A DNA stretch of 64,000 nucleotides from Arabidopsis thaliana (Eukaryota > Streptophyta > Magnoliopsida > Brassicales > Brassicaceae). Location: the NCBI RefSeq assembly GCF_000001735.4, contig NC_003070.9:21313971-21377970 (forward strand). Direction: 5' to 3'. How positions within the stretch are numbered: position 1 is the stretch's first letter; every line of letters begins with the position of its first letter. Under the pieces are notes generated by a model. It saw only the letters and a list, made by a program, of their open reading frames with translations, ran no database searches and was not told the DNA's origin. Of this stretch, positions 25,346 through 37,439 are shown piece after piece. Both the position numbers and the translations under genes were made by a program.

Positions 25346-26335
25346 GGAAGTGATCATTCTATTTGGAATATGCAAAAACTTGGTTCGGTTTTTAGAAGGA
25401 CAAGCTATGACACTTGTCATACATTCGTTTTATATTGGATAATAATTCGTAGGTAATTTCAGTGCCGACATAAAAGATGTGGGGGTGAGAGATTTGGTTG
25501 TGTTCGAATCACAGCTGCTAGGATACAAAGGGAATACGCAAGCAAACAAATTAAAGGAATCAGAAGCAGAACAACTGAAGATCGTTTACTCTCGATAATG
25601 TAATGTAATCACATTGATATTAAACAGTCAATCTCAAAACATAGCATACATTAAGAAAAACAGAGAAATGCAAGAAATGTAAAATTTAAGACGACTAAAA
25701 AATTGTGTTGGCATATACGAACTTAACAACTCGTGTTAAACGTGATTTCAGCTAACAAACTTTTGACTACAACTAAAAAGTAAAAACCTAATCTAACTAA
25801 CTTGAGTTTCTTATTCAAGATAGGCAAAAAAATCAAGATTCAAAACCATGTCTTGCTTATAAGATTCCAAAATGTTCAAGAAGATTTTGTAATTAAGTAT
25901 GCTTGCAAGTTGTTAAAAAAAAATAAGATACTAATTTATTTAAGAAGTATGGAAGAGAGACTAGGGTGTAAGATGATAAAGGGAATATAACACATTATTT
26001 AACGAGATATCGGTTTTGTATTTAGAGATTAATCCATTGAAGCATTTTTGTTTGTAGTCATGCGTGACAATCTGCACACTTAAACTAAAAAGAGTGTATC
26101 GTGGCCCCATGTAGAGGGATTCCTCATTTGTAGAAATACATGAAGTTTCAATAATAGTTGTGATTGAGGAAGATGGAGAAATGCTATTCGTTTGACAAAA
26201 AAAAAGGGAGAAATGCTATTCAAGATTAAATCAACACAAGCAGTGAAAGAGTGGGTACTTTAAAAGTAGTTTTGGAGGTCAAGTTGGTTCAAGTGCCTAA
26301 AGAGAGGAATGAGATTGACAACAACTTCCAAAAAC
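25346..26335. other. intergenic spacer
   Basis: AT-rich with no gene seen. A short direct repeat GAGAAATGCTATTC occurs at about 26176 and 26210. Confidence 0.45.
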
Positions 26336-27015
26336 AGGCGATATTATCGCTATCGGTGGTAGCTTTTCCCTTCTCCAATATGTTCACATTGCTTGTATAT
26401 TTTGTCTCGCTTGTGTCTTGCTGTTGTTGTTGTTGTGAGTCGAGGTCTTGTGGTAAAAGCGTTTTTGCTTTTGTTGCATTTGCACTTCGCACTAGAGAAG
26501 CTAGTAAGAGTAATAGTGTTCAGTGTGGTTATTAATTTGCAAATTCTAGCTCTGTTCTAGCTGACTTCGGAGAATGAACTTGGTAGGGTGAGCTCACATT
26601 GTTCACAATATTTGGTTTGTGAGGTTCCATTCTGGGAGAGCTCATGGAATCGTTCGATGAGCCGCTCTCACATGACTTGGGAGGAGTATGTGATCGAGGG
26701 CTCTGAGTACCCTACCGTTGATGGCTCAGTCTCGGCCCTCTGGTGAAAGGTTTCTAGTGTTTGTGTATTGGTCTCGAGCAACAAATTTGGGAAGAACAGC
26801 AAAATCGTCAATCACTTCATCTAACTCTATTAGTGTTTGCTCATGTTGAGTGGATGGACTGAAATTTTGTTTACGAATTATGTTTCCATGTTTTTATTTT
26901 TTTGCCATAGGACCATTTGTATAAGTTTATAATCTTGATTATAAACCTAAACCATTTTTATTTTATAAAATATTTACATTTTTAAGCAAAAAAAAAAAAA
27001 AAATAGGCGATATTA
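26336..27015 (+). mobile_element. poly-A retroposed sequence with 11-bp target duplication
   Basis: AGGCGATATTA occurs at 26336-26346 and again at 27005-27015. The inserted 658 bases (26347-27004) end in a 16-A run (26988-27003) directly before the second copy. This is the structure left by LINE machinery: either a 5'-truncated LINE or a processed copy of another transcript. The body is not AT-rich and holds short protein-like stretches (for example SHMTWEEYVIEGSEYP near 26670) that I cannot assign to a family. Several stops interrupt it. Confidence 0.7.
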
Positions 27016-27529
27016 CTTACAAACTTCGTTTGTCCAACAATTTGGATTGTCGGCGGTTTGGTTTTCGGGTTCTGCCTCTTTGACATTTTTTCCTCTATAG
27101 CTAAGATTCCGAGCTTGGTGTTTTGCCTCGACGGTGTTTAGGTGGTTGTTCTGGCAAAGTGTCTTTGCTTTGGGTCGGATACAACTCATTGTCTGTCTAT
27201 CCATAGCAAATCTATTTGAGATATGCATATAGTCTTCTCAAGATGCTTCTATCTAGGCATTTCTTTGCCATACCACCAATAACGCCGCATCTACAAAAAC
27301 TGTTAAGAAACTTGTTGTGGTTCTGTCTTGCCAGGTTATGAAGGTTAGAAATTTGAAATTGTATGACAGTTACTCATCTTCATAAGAGGAATCATTTTCT
27401 TTAGTTTGTCGCGGACATCTTCGATAGTTCTCTATCAAAAGATATTCAAAAATAAAGAAATCTGTTTGTATTCGGTTAATTTTGGTTTAAATCGTTTTCC
27501 TTCTATCTTACTATTTTAGTTGTAAGCTT

Positions 27530-28560
27530 GGGAAAAATGTCGTTTAATACCCCAACTTTTAAATTGTGGCCATTTTATACCTCAACTTTACATGCGGCCA
27601 TTTTAAACATAAAGATATCGTTGACCAACCGTTTAAACTATAAACATTCGTTGACAATCGTTTAAACTATAAACATTCGTTGACCAGGCCAAAAAAACTA
27701 ACTGTTAACAGTCGTTAACTGATTATCTAACGTCTGTTAACATCTCTGTTAGCCACCTTTAAATGCCGTCGTTTTTATCTTTTAAAAAGAAATGATGACT
27801 ATAGGATTCGAACCGTTCACCTTCAAGTGCTCCCAATGCTTGTCAATACCAACTAAGCTAGACTGTTTAATGATTACTATCCAAAAACACGTAATTATAT
27901 ATTATGCTATTAGATACCTCAGATCCGCTAAGAGCAATAACGGTGTAGGTGCGAGAACGAAGGTGCATGTGAGACGACGAAGAACTGTGCTATTTGTGTT
28001 ACTGATTTCATATGAATTGACGAATCTATCAATGGTGTTCATAAGAACAGGTTGCGATGAATTGAATTTACCAAATTCGAATTCTTTTCAATCAACGAAA
28101 AATGATATGATTAATACTAAAAAATAAATCATCTGAGAGAGAACCCAGATTTGGAGGCGGCGGCTATGGTGGAGATGTTTCGTAGGTTAAAGATGAAGAA
28201 GAAAACTTTTAAAACTATATAATTATATTTGTTTCGTAAGGTTACCAATAAAATATAATTGGTGAGATGGTTAAGTAAGGGTCTTGTTTTTGCCGCAGGT
28301 TGTGAGTTCGAATCGTAAGTTCGTCAATTATTTTTAAAAGATGACAACGACGTCGTTTAAAGGTGGCTAACGGAGATGTTAACAGACGTTAGATAATCAG
28401 TTAACGACTGTTAACGGTTAGTTTTTTTGGCCTGGTCAACGAATGTTTATAGTTTAAACGGTTGGTCAACGATATCTTTATGTTTAAAATGACCGCATGT
28501 AAAGTTGAGATATAAAATGGCTACAATTTGAAAATTGGAGTATTAAACGACATTTTTCCC
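27530..28560. mobile_element. non-autonomous DNA element with ~250-bp terminal inverted repeats
   Basis: The left end begins GGGAAAAATGTCGTTTAATA and the right end is its reverse complement. The repeats match over about 245-275 bases at roughly 90 percent or better. The left repeat carries an extra tandem copy of about 31 bases (ATCGTTTAAACTATAAACAT and flanks). The middle 450 bases lack a transposase. Long inverted repeats suggest a Mutator-like (MULE) derivative, but I see no clear 9-bp target duplication, so the family is uncertain. At the inner edge of each repeat lies a tRNA-like box A/box B pair: left on the minus strand (27849-27860 and 27804-27814), right on the plus strand (28262-28275 and 28304-28314). 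Confidence 0.75.
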
Positions 28561-28892
28561 GTTCCTAATTAGTAATTACCCTAATATATGTTTACGCCAA
28601 ATTATAGTAATTTCATGTATGAAATTATCAAAACTAGTAAATTATAGAAATAATCTGCAGATTTTAAACTCTTAACTAACCATTTTCACACTTTAATTTT
28701 CTCTCATTTGCATTTAACGTTAAAACCGGTTTAAGTTAACACTTTAAGTCAGATCTTAAATCGATGCAAAAGAAAACGATAAATCTCGTTTGGTTAAAAA
28801 ATTAACCAGAAAACGAGATCTGACTTCTAACTTCTACTTCTACTTAGATCTCCTCAAAATTCAAATCGGAAAAAAGTTTGAGAAAAATCTCG

Positions 28893-30611
28893 ATGAAGAA
28901 GAAGATGATTCCGACGACGATCTTACTCTCAGCTCTCATTTTCTCTCTATCACCGATCTGTGAAGCTGTGTGGCTTACTGTACCTCACACCGGATCAAAG
29001 TGCGTCTCCGAAGAAATCCAAAGCAACGTCATCGTTTTAGCTGATTACCTTGTTATCTCCGAGGAACATTCTATCTTCCCTACTGTCTCCGTTAAGGTAA
29101 AGTAATTTCGTAAAGGACTTGCTTTCATGTTCGTTGATTGGAATCTGAACTCTACGAAATTAGTTTCTAAAAATGGTGTCTTATCTTCACCTTGAATCCA
29201 TGCTTAGTTCTAGTTTCCTTATTTGTTCATGATGTGAATTCAATTGTTAGGTTACTTCATGATCTTTCATGTAATCAATGGCAAAGTAGCTGATTCATAG
29301 AATAAGAGATCTTGAAGTGAAATGTGATAAGAGATCGTTATGTGAATATTGTTTCCTCAGTTCTGGATCCTAAGCGTTTAGGTTTTGTTTGAATGAGAAG
29401 AGAAGATGAGCTTTTCTAGTAAGGCCCTGTGAGCATTGATTTGTATAATGTAACAATGCATTAGGTTGGTCTGTTGAGGAAGTTTGATCAAAGAGTCAAA
29501 ATGTTTGGAAAGAGATGATGATTAGTTATGACATCAAGTTCTCTATTTGCTTGCAAAGATGTCTTGTTGACTCTACAATGGTTATATCTCTCCCGGCTAC
29601 CACATAGTTTGATGGATTTTTGTAGAAAGTTTACTCGAATGTGTTTTAGGTTAACAGATTTCTAGTAGTCGCTATATGTTTGTGAGTGTTTTACGTCAAC
29701 ATAGTAGTGACCATAGCTTGCTCTGTTAAGGAAGTGTGAAAAAGAGTAAATATGTGTGGAACAGTCATTACTTGGCGACCTCAAGTTCTTAATTTGCTTG
29801 ATATTCTTCTGTGTTACAAGGTCTCTGTTCTCCCATGCTTTATTAGTTAGATGGTAGTCAATGACTCTCCCAGCTACCACATAGCTTGATAGATTGCTGA
29901 AAATTTACTCACATTTGTCATGAAGACGTGCACCAACTCTTTGAAATGGTAAATGACTAGAAGTTTTTATGTTTTATTGCAGGTTACAGCACCTTATGGC
30001 ACCGTGTTACACCACAGGGAAAATACAACAAACGGTCAGTTTGCATTCACAACCCAAGAATCAGGAACTTACTTGGCGTGTTTTGAGGCCGATGCTAAAA
30101 GTCATGGTAACAAAGATTTTAGCATCAACATCGACTGGAAAACTGGAATCGCAGCTAAAGATTGGGACTCCATTGCTAGAAAAGAAAAGATCGAGGTCAG
30201 CTCTCCATATTTCCAAGCCTCTGAGACAATTAAATTACTTACAAGATCACATCTTAGAGTAGGTTAGTCTCTAAACTGACACTCGATAATGTCTTCAATT
30301 GTGTAGGGTGTAGAGCTGGAGTTTAAGAAACTTGAAGGTGCAGTTGAAGCAATCCATGAAAATCTGATTTACCTCAGAAACAGGTAAAAGATTAATAAAC
30401 TGCTACATTATTTGAAAATACTGAAAAGAAATACAAATACTCATTCTCTTGTTTTCACAATTGCAGAGAAGCAGAGATGAGGATTGTGAGTGAAAAAACA
30501 AACTCGAGAGTCGCATGGTACAGTATAATGTCGCTGGGGATTTGCATTGTGGTCTCTGGTTTACAGATTTTGTACTTGAAGCAATACTTTGAAAAGAAGA
30601 AGCTTATTTAG
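28893..30611 (+). CDS. p24 family cargo receptor (delta subclass)
   Basis: Four exons, 28893-29096, 29983-30195, 30307-30383 and 30467-30611, giving 212 residues. Start at 28893: [20 protein letters not shown] is a signal peptide. A GOLD domain follows, with the conserved Cys pair (SKCVSEEI and TYLACFEA), then a coiled coil ([20 protein letters not shown]), a membrane span ([19 protein letters not shown]) and a cytosolic tail QYFEKKKLI carrying a dilysine KKxx COPI signal. p24 proteins cycle between ER and Golgi as cargo adaptors. The first intron is large (886 bases). I recall this locus (AT1G57620) as p24-delta-4. A decayed copy of its last exon lies at 40262-40600. Confidence 0.93.
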
Positions 30612-31668
30612 ATCATGGATAGTTTCTTGTTGAAGATTACTAGAACCAACAGTTTGCTCTGCTTTCTTTCTCTTGATCTTCTCTTTGGAACTGTTAGTGT
30701 AAAATTTTGTTCACTCATTTAACTTGTAATTTGTCTCCTATTATTACATATAACATATAACTAGACTCTAATTATAGGAATTGCAACTAAATTTCTCTTG
30801 ATAAAAATAATAATGAATTTCTTTGGCATGTGTTTTTTTATATTATCTGAACTGAACCAAATTGCAGAATTGTGACTTGAGAAAAACAGAGGACTCTGTT
30901 GATATGAAGTCTCATAGTATAAACAGAGGACTCTATGTGAAACAGAGTTACGAAAAATTCTAAAGTAATGAAAAAAACACATTGTGGTTTTATCTGGATT
31001 AGAAAAGCCTTCATATATTTTATCTGACAACATTAAGAAGCTTAGGAGATTTCTTGGGATGCAAGCATTTTGTAACCTGTTTTTTGCTACATAACATGAC
31101 ATTGTGTTCCAGCTAGGTCAAAAGAGTATTACAGCATTATTCACATAACACACAGAGCACAAAGTTAAATCTTTGTAGAGTTTCTATAAGACGACAAGAA
31201 CATATGTCCACAATACGAAACATAGGCTGATGCATGTGGCGGGGGCAACTGTGGTGGAGAGGTTGGTCATAAATTTGGGGCGTACACGGAAACTCAGACT
31301 TTTCCTCAATACAAAACATAGTCTGATGCATTACGTCGTCGGTGCATGATTGTCAAGGTAGACGCCGCAAATAAGCTTCTCGGAAAAACTCTATACATGT
31401 GAACGTAGACTAGTCTATGGAATCCTTTTTTGCTATGACTAAGTCCAAACATTGAACTTATTGCTTGGAAACTGCATATATTTGAATTTAGATTTTGATG
31501 GAGACTTTCGTTTTCTTCGCTGAAATTGCTTGTGCGTTTCATTGCTATTTCCTTCTTAGAACTAGAGAACCACAACCATTTTCTGAGTTATTACTTCCTA
31601 CATAGCTCTATAACCTCTATTATTACTTTATTAGATCTCTGATCTTAAATCGTCTCTCTGTCGTAGTA
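30612..31668. other. intergenic between p24 and TIR genes
   Basis: Holds the p24 3' UTR on the left and the TIR promoter on the right. Minus-strand open frames of 64-113 codons here have no domain support. No clear repeat. Confidence 0.45.
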
Positions 31669-32187
31669 ATGGCTTCTTCTTCTTCTTTATCTCTTTCATT
31701 TCCTTCATCTTCTTTGTCTCGAACCTGGGATTACGATGTTTTTCCGAGCTTTCACGGGGAAGATGTACGCAAAGCCTTTCTCAGCCAGATTCTCAAGAAG
31801 GAGTTTGGAAGAAAAGCAATCAACTTTTTTGTTGATCACGAGATGGAGAGAGGAGAGTTCATCGGTCCTGTACTCAAACAGGCGATCAAAGGATCTAAGA
31901 TTGCTCTTGTCTTGCTCTCCAAGAATTACGCTTCTTCGTGGTGTTGTCTTGACGAATTGGTGGAGATCATGAAGAAAGAGTCGGGTCAAACGGTGATTAC
32001 CATTTTCTATGAAGTTGATCCAAATGAAGTAAAGAAGCAGACCGGAGATTTTGGGAAGGCCTTCAAAGAAACTTGTCAAGGTAAAACTGAGGAAAAGGTT
32101 CAGACATGGAGGAAAGCTTTGGAGGGTGTGGGTTTGGCCACAATCGCAGGTTTTCATTCAAGCAACTGGTTCGTGTTCTTTATTTAA
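31669..32187 (+). CDS. TIR domain exon of a disrupted TIR-NBS-LRR gene
   Basis: A 172-codon frame opens with a Ser-rich lead and a full TIR domain (about residues 24-160): WDYDVFPSFHGEDVRKAFLS, then INFFVDHEMERGEFI, then the NADase-type Glu in SSWCCLDELVEIM, FYEVDPNEVKKQTGDFGKAF, and the GLATIAGFHSSNW end. In intact TNL genes the exon ends at this Trp; a GT donor at 32169-32170 splits that codon (TG|G). Beyond it the frame reads five more codons to a stop, so an unspliced transcript gives a TIR-only protein. The matching next exon lies at 37440, after a Copia insertion starting 22 bases past the donor. PSFHG replaces the usual LSFRG. TAIR treats it as AT1G57630 (from memory). Confidence 0.88.
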   Translation: MASSSSLSLSFPSSSLSRTWDYDVFPSFHGEDVRKAFLSQILKKEFGRKAINFFVDHEMERGEFIGPVLKQAIKGSKIALVLLSKNYASSWCCLDELVEIMKKESGQTVITIFYEVDPNEVKKQTGDFGKAFKETCQGKTEEKVQTWRKALEGVGLATIAGFHSSNWFVFFI

Positions 32188-32191
32188 TTTC

Positions 32192-32376
32192 TGATAAACT
32201 TAAGACAAGATGTAGTTTGGTTTATGTTGTCTTGCGTTATTAAAGAGGCGTTAAAACCTTACTTATACAAAGCAAAAGATATAATCTAAAGTGTTGCACA
32301 AACGAAATGACTAAACAGGACAAATATATATTGTTGACTAAGCTAACTAAAATATTGACCAGCAATAGCTTCAACA
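32192..32376 (-). repeat. Copia LTR, left (3' LTR)
   Basis: 185 bases beginning TGATAAACTTAAGACAAG and ending AGCTTCAACA, with one difference from the right LTR. Confidence 0.95.
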
Positions 32377-35300
32377 TCCTCCCTCAAGGTGGAGCATGCA
32401 CATCGAGAATGCCCAACTTGCGCAGAAAGTAACGAACTTCCTTTTCACCCAAAGCCTTAGTTAGAATATCTGCAAGCTGCTTGTGAGAGGGAACAAACGA
32501 AGTCGCAATTATACCATCAAGAATAGCATCGCGGATAAAATGACAATCCACCTCAACATGTTTGGTGCGCTCATGCTGAACTGGATTGACACTGAGAGCA
32601 ATTGCAGATTTACTGTCAGAGAAGATGCGCATAGCCTGAACGTGAGAGACACCAAGATCATAAAGCACCCGCTTGAGCCACATGAGTTCTTGAGTAAGGA
32701 ATGCCATAGCTCTATATTCAGCCTCCGCGGAAGAGCGACTGACAGTGGGCTGCTTTTTCGTTTTCCAAGATATGGGAGTATCACCAAGCTGTACAAAGTA
32801 TCCTGTGAGAGAGCGACGAGTGAGAGGGCAAGCAGCATAGTCACTATCACACCAACCATTAATCTGCAGAGTAGAGGTGCTAGAGAGTAAAATCCCTTGT
32901 CCTGGGTTAGATTTCAAATAGCGAACAACACGAATGGCGGCGTTCCAATGGTCCTGACGCGGATTCTGCATAAACTGTGCAAGAGTGTGAACAGAATATG
33001 ATAGCTCAGGACGTGTTACAACCAAGTAAATGAGTCTCCCAACTAGACGACGATACCGTGAAGAGTCAGAAAGCAGAGGAGATGTAGACAAAGAGAGCTT
33101 ATGATTCTGTTCAAGCGGAAACGCAGACGGCCTAGCCCCCAAAAGTCCCATTTCAGAAATAATATCAAGAACATACTTCCTTTGGGACAGGTAGAATCCT
33201 TGAGCATTGCGGCTCACTTCAATGCCAAGAAAATATTTGAGCAAGCCAAGGTCTTTCATGTGAAAACATGATTCTAGATAGGATTTAAATTGAGCAACAG
33301 CATCAGGGCAGCTACCCGAAATGATCAGGTCATCGACATATACGAGGACATGAACAAAGATACCATCATTGTTGTAACTGAACAGAGAGTAATCCGACAA
33401 AGATTGTGTGAACCCATATTGTTTTAAAGCAGAAGAGAGCTTGGAAAACCAACACCTTGGAGCTTGTTTCAAACCATACAGAGATTTATGAAGACGACAT
33501 ACCTTGCTAGGATCATCACATTGAAATCCCTGAGGCAATTTCATATACACTTCCTCCTTTAAGTCACCGTGAAGGAAAGCGTTATGCACATCCATTTGAT
33601 GTACATGCCAATCACGGGCCGCAGCCACTCCCAAAAACAAACGCACCGTGCTCATTTTTGCAACCGGAGCAAAAGTTTCATCATAATCCACGCCTTCTTT
33701 TTGACAATTACCCAAGACTACCAAACGAGCTTTATATCGCTCTATCGCCCCATCCGATCGATACTTGATTTTGTATACCCATTTGTTGCCAAGAGCCCGC
33801 TTTCCTGGAGGCAAATTTACAATCGAGAAGGTTTGATTAACTCGCAGAGATTCAATCTCAGCAGACATAGCCTCTCTCCAAGCTTTGTCAACCATAGCCT
33901 CGTTGTAAGTTGTTGGTTCCATTCCAGCAGTGACAGCTGCGAGAAAAGCCTTGTGCGACGAAGTGAATCGATGGCAATCCACGTATTTCTCAATTGGATA
34001 CAGAGAGGAGGAAGAAGCCTCAGGGGAAATCGATTCAACACTCACAGTATTGGTGACAAAATTCTTCAACTTCATCGGTTTTTGTGTTTGGCGAGAACTA
34101 CGTCTAAGTTGTATTGGCGCCGGTGTTGTAGATGACAGTGGAAGATCTGCTGTCTGTACGGTGCTTGATGCTAAAAAAGGATCGAGAGAGGAGAGAGAGA
34201 CAAACTCACTTGGACTTGAAGATTCTTGATTGATTTCAGGTATTATTGGGCCAGTTGCAACATTCGGCCCAACTGTAGCTTCACCAATATTTCGTCCAAT
34301 AATAGTTCTTGGCCCAATAGCTTCTTCAATAAAAGGTGGCCCAACGCAATCCACCAATACACGTTCATCTTCCTCATTGCACGACATCTTGGAGTATGGA
34401 AACTCTGTTTCCTGGAAAATCACATCTCTAGACACGAAGAATTTTTGTTCTTCTAAATCAAACAGCCTCCACCCTTTTTGTCCATGTGGATACCCAACAA
34501 ATACACATCGTCTTGATCGTGCCGCAAACTTATCTCCTTTATGATTTTGGTTATGTGCATAACACAAGGAACCAAATACACGAAGATGAGAGTATTTCGG
34601 AGCCGTTTTATATAACATCTCATATGGAGATTTACCTTGAAGAAGCATCGAGGGAGTGCGGTTGATAAGGTAAGCCGCAGATAAGATACACTCTCCCCAG
34701 AACTGAATTGGCAAATACGATTGAAATCGCAAGGCTCTCGCGATATTCAAAATATGTCGATGCTTCCTCTCAACCCTTCCATTTTGATGCGGAGTCCCAA
34801 CACATGAAGTTTCATGAGCAATGCCTTTGTGTAGAAAGTACTCACGCATACATAGAAACTCAGTCCCATTATCACTTCTTACTATTTTGATCTCAGTGTC
34901 AAATTGTCGTTCAACTAAAGCAATGAAATCTTTCAAATGTTTCTGAGTTTCACTTTTATCAGTCATCAAATAAACCCACACACCACGAGAATAATCGTCA
35001 ACGATTGTCAAGAAATATCGAGCACCGGAGTAAGAAGGTGCTCGATAAGGCCCCCACACATCACAATGAATTAGCTGAAAACTATCCATACTTCTATTAT
35101 CACTTAGAGGAAAAGTATCACGGGTTTGCTTAGCTCGCATACATGTATCACATACATTCTCCAAAATCTCTTTACCACTAGACAAAAGTTCTCTAGGCAA
35201 CAAGTTAACTATCTTGTCTGATGCGTGTCCCAAACGCCTATGCCATAGATCAAAAGGGGCCTTCACACTCGTGTGCACAGCAGCAGCATTCTCCATTCCC

Positions 35301-36886
35301 CGAAAACAAAAGCTTCCATTCTCTCTTTTACCAATTCTAGTCACCATCCTCGTAGTGCGGTCCTGTATCACAAGGAAGTGATCAGCAAGTTAAACCACAC
35401 AATGATTCTCATCCATCATTTGCCCAACAGAGATCAAATCTGATTCCAACTCCTTGACATAGAAAACTGATTTTAATATCAGATGCGAGCCTAATCTAAC
35501 TGTTCCCTCACTGACAGCAACTCTCTTATTTCCATCAGCTAAGATAATTAAAACAGGAGACATGGATCGCATATCACTCAACAATTCCAGGTTTCCAGTC
35601 ATATGGTGTGAAGCACCTGTGTCGAGTATCCAAGAAGTGAAAAGAGAACATGTACCTGATTGAGTTTCATGAGCATTGGACTTGTTATCGCTTCTTCCAG
35701 CATTGAGAAGCTTAACAACTCCACGCCATTGCTCATCAGTAAGCCCACTGACTGCATCACGATCGCTATCAGTGATAACCCGGTTCACATGTTCAGAAGA
35801 TGGAAACGGTCCAGTCATGACGACATTCACATACGTTGGACGAGGTTGTCCTCCATTAAAACCAGGCCCAAATCTTCCTCTGCCACGACTTGTTGAGCCA
35901 TTTGAATTTGATTTTCCTCTTGGGCGATCTCCCCACCACTCTGGATATCCAATCAACACAAAGCAATTTTCCGGCGAATGACCTCCACGGTTACAATGAG
36001 TACAAAGTTTCTTGTTTTGAAGCTTCTCTGAATTTGCAAACTTCTCTGAGATTACCTCAGAACGTGGCCGCATTTGAACAGCAAAAGCAGTGACATCGGT
36101 TCTCTCTTCATTAGACGATCTGTTGTTCACCATATCTTCTTCTTGTCGCACAATGTTGTAAACCTCTTCCAGCCCGGGGAGAGGAACACGAGACGTCAAA
36201 CTTGACCGTATGGTGTGAAATTTAGTTTCATTCAGTCCATAAAGATATTGATGAACCATGTCATCTTCTCGATATTTTTCTTGGTCTGTTCCAAGATTGC
36301 AGATACACCTACCACATTTACATATCCGAAGAGGGCGATAGCTGTTGATATTATCCCAAATCTTGTTGAGTTTTCCATAATATCCTTCCACTGTCATACC
36401 CTCTTGCTTGCAAGTCGCGAGATCCGCCTTCATCTTCTGATTCTTTGGCCCATTAGAAACAGAAAAACGCTTCCGAATCTGTTCCCACAAGTCTCTCGCC
36501 ACATCACGGTGAGAGATATTTGTCAGCAGCTCTGAGTCAATAGTCATCTTCATCCAAGAGACCAACAAAGCATTAATCGTTAACCAATCTTCTAGATCTG
36601 GAGAACCATCTAGTGGTTGAGGAATGGTTCCATCAAGGAAACCAAACTTTTTCCTAGACCGCAACGCCGTCTTGAAACCACATGCCCACTCTTCATAGTT
36701 ATTTGTCTTCAGTATCGGATGGGAGATCACAGCTCCCGAATTGTCAGCTGCCGTCAAGTCGTACGGCGAAATTGTGCGTCGGACCTCAATTACAGATGGA
36801 GGTGGTGGTGGAGCATCAGCCATAGCTTCAGAGAAAACTCACTTGAAATACTCAATTCGAAAAACCCAGATTGCGCTCTGATACCA

Positions 36887-37071
36887 TGATAAACTTAAGA
36901 CAAGATGTAGTTTGGTTTATGTTGTCTTGCGTTATTAAAGAGGCGTTAAAACCTTACTTATACAAAGCAAAAGATATAACCTAAAGTGTTGCACAAACGA
37001 AATGACTAAACAGGACAAATATATATTGTTGACTAAGCTAACTAAAATATTGACCAGCAATAGCTTCAACA
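36887..37071 (-). repeat. Copia LTR, right (5' LTR)
   Basis: 185 bases, same ends as the left LTR. The primer-binding site lies immediately to its left on the plus-strand map. Confidence 0.95.
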
Positions 37072-37084
37072 ATTTCACTTGCCT

Positions 37085-37372
37085 TTAATATTTCTAACAC
37101 ATGGGTCCGAGTGGTTGCATTGGTTAAGGCGGACAAATCCGTATGTTGATTAGACAATTTTTTACGTACCAGTCCCAAATTATGTGCGTAGTGGTGTGGA
37201 CCCAAAAATAAATAAAAGAAAACCGTGATCGGACCAAGCACGGAACATTTTTACCAGCTTTATTAAAACTGTAGCGGACCAAGTACGGACCGTTTTTACA
37301 TACCAATAGAGCTGGTAAAAATGGTCCCGTGGTCCGCGACGGTTAGTGGTGCTGTTAATATTTCTAACACAT
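37085..37372 (+). mobile_element. 252-bp insertion with 18-bp target duplication
   Basis: TTAATATTTCTAACACAT occurs perfectly at 37085-37102 and 37355-37372. The 252 bases between begin GGGTCCGAGTGGTTGCATTG, then GTTAAGGCGGAC, close to the 5' half of a tRNA-Ser/Leu (CCGAGTGGTTAAGGCG, box A), which suggests a SINE-type head. A weak box B-like string follows. The 3' end lacks a poly-A or clear tail, and the interior carries a 14-bp inverted repeat (CATTTTTACCAGCT and its complement), so a SINE label is tentative. It lies in the same TNL intron as the Copia element. Confidence 0.6.
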
Positions 37373-37439
37373 CAAACTATACTCTTAGTGATTATATATT
37401 AACAAGACGTATGTATAAATTGATCTTCTTCTTTGTTAG

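Larger units (their letters stand above)
32192..37071 (-). mobile_element. Ty1/Copia LTR retrotransposon, young and nearly whole
   Basis: A 4880-base element in antisense orientation inside the TNL intron. Both LTRs are 185 bases (TG...CA) and differ at one position, and ATTTC flanks the element on both sides (32187-32191 and 37072-37076). The primer-binding site beside the right (5') LTR matches initiator tRNA-Met (TGGTATCAGAGC on the minus strand), and a purine-rich tract (GAGGGAGGA) lies beside the left LTR. Parts from right to left are gag with a CCHC zinc knuckle, aspartic protease (DTGASHH), integrase, reverse transcriptase (YVDD) and RNase H, the Copia order. It looks almost whole, with about one break. 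One LTR difference in 185 suggests an age well below one million years at usual plant rates. Exact ATCOPIA family not assigned. Confidence 0.95.

Noticed and set aside
26251-26535. 94-codon plus-strand frame with a Cys run
   Set aside because: Crosses the left target duplication of a retroposed sequence, and the Cys run is a TGT repeat; not a host gene.
32483-36889. Many plus-strand open frames across the Copia element
   Set aside because: Shadows of the minus-strand element coding sequence.
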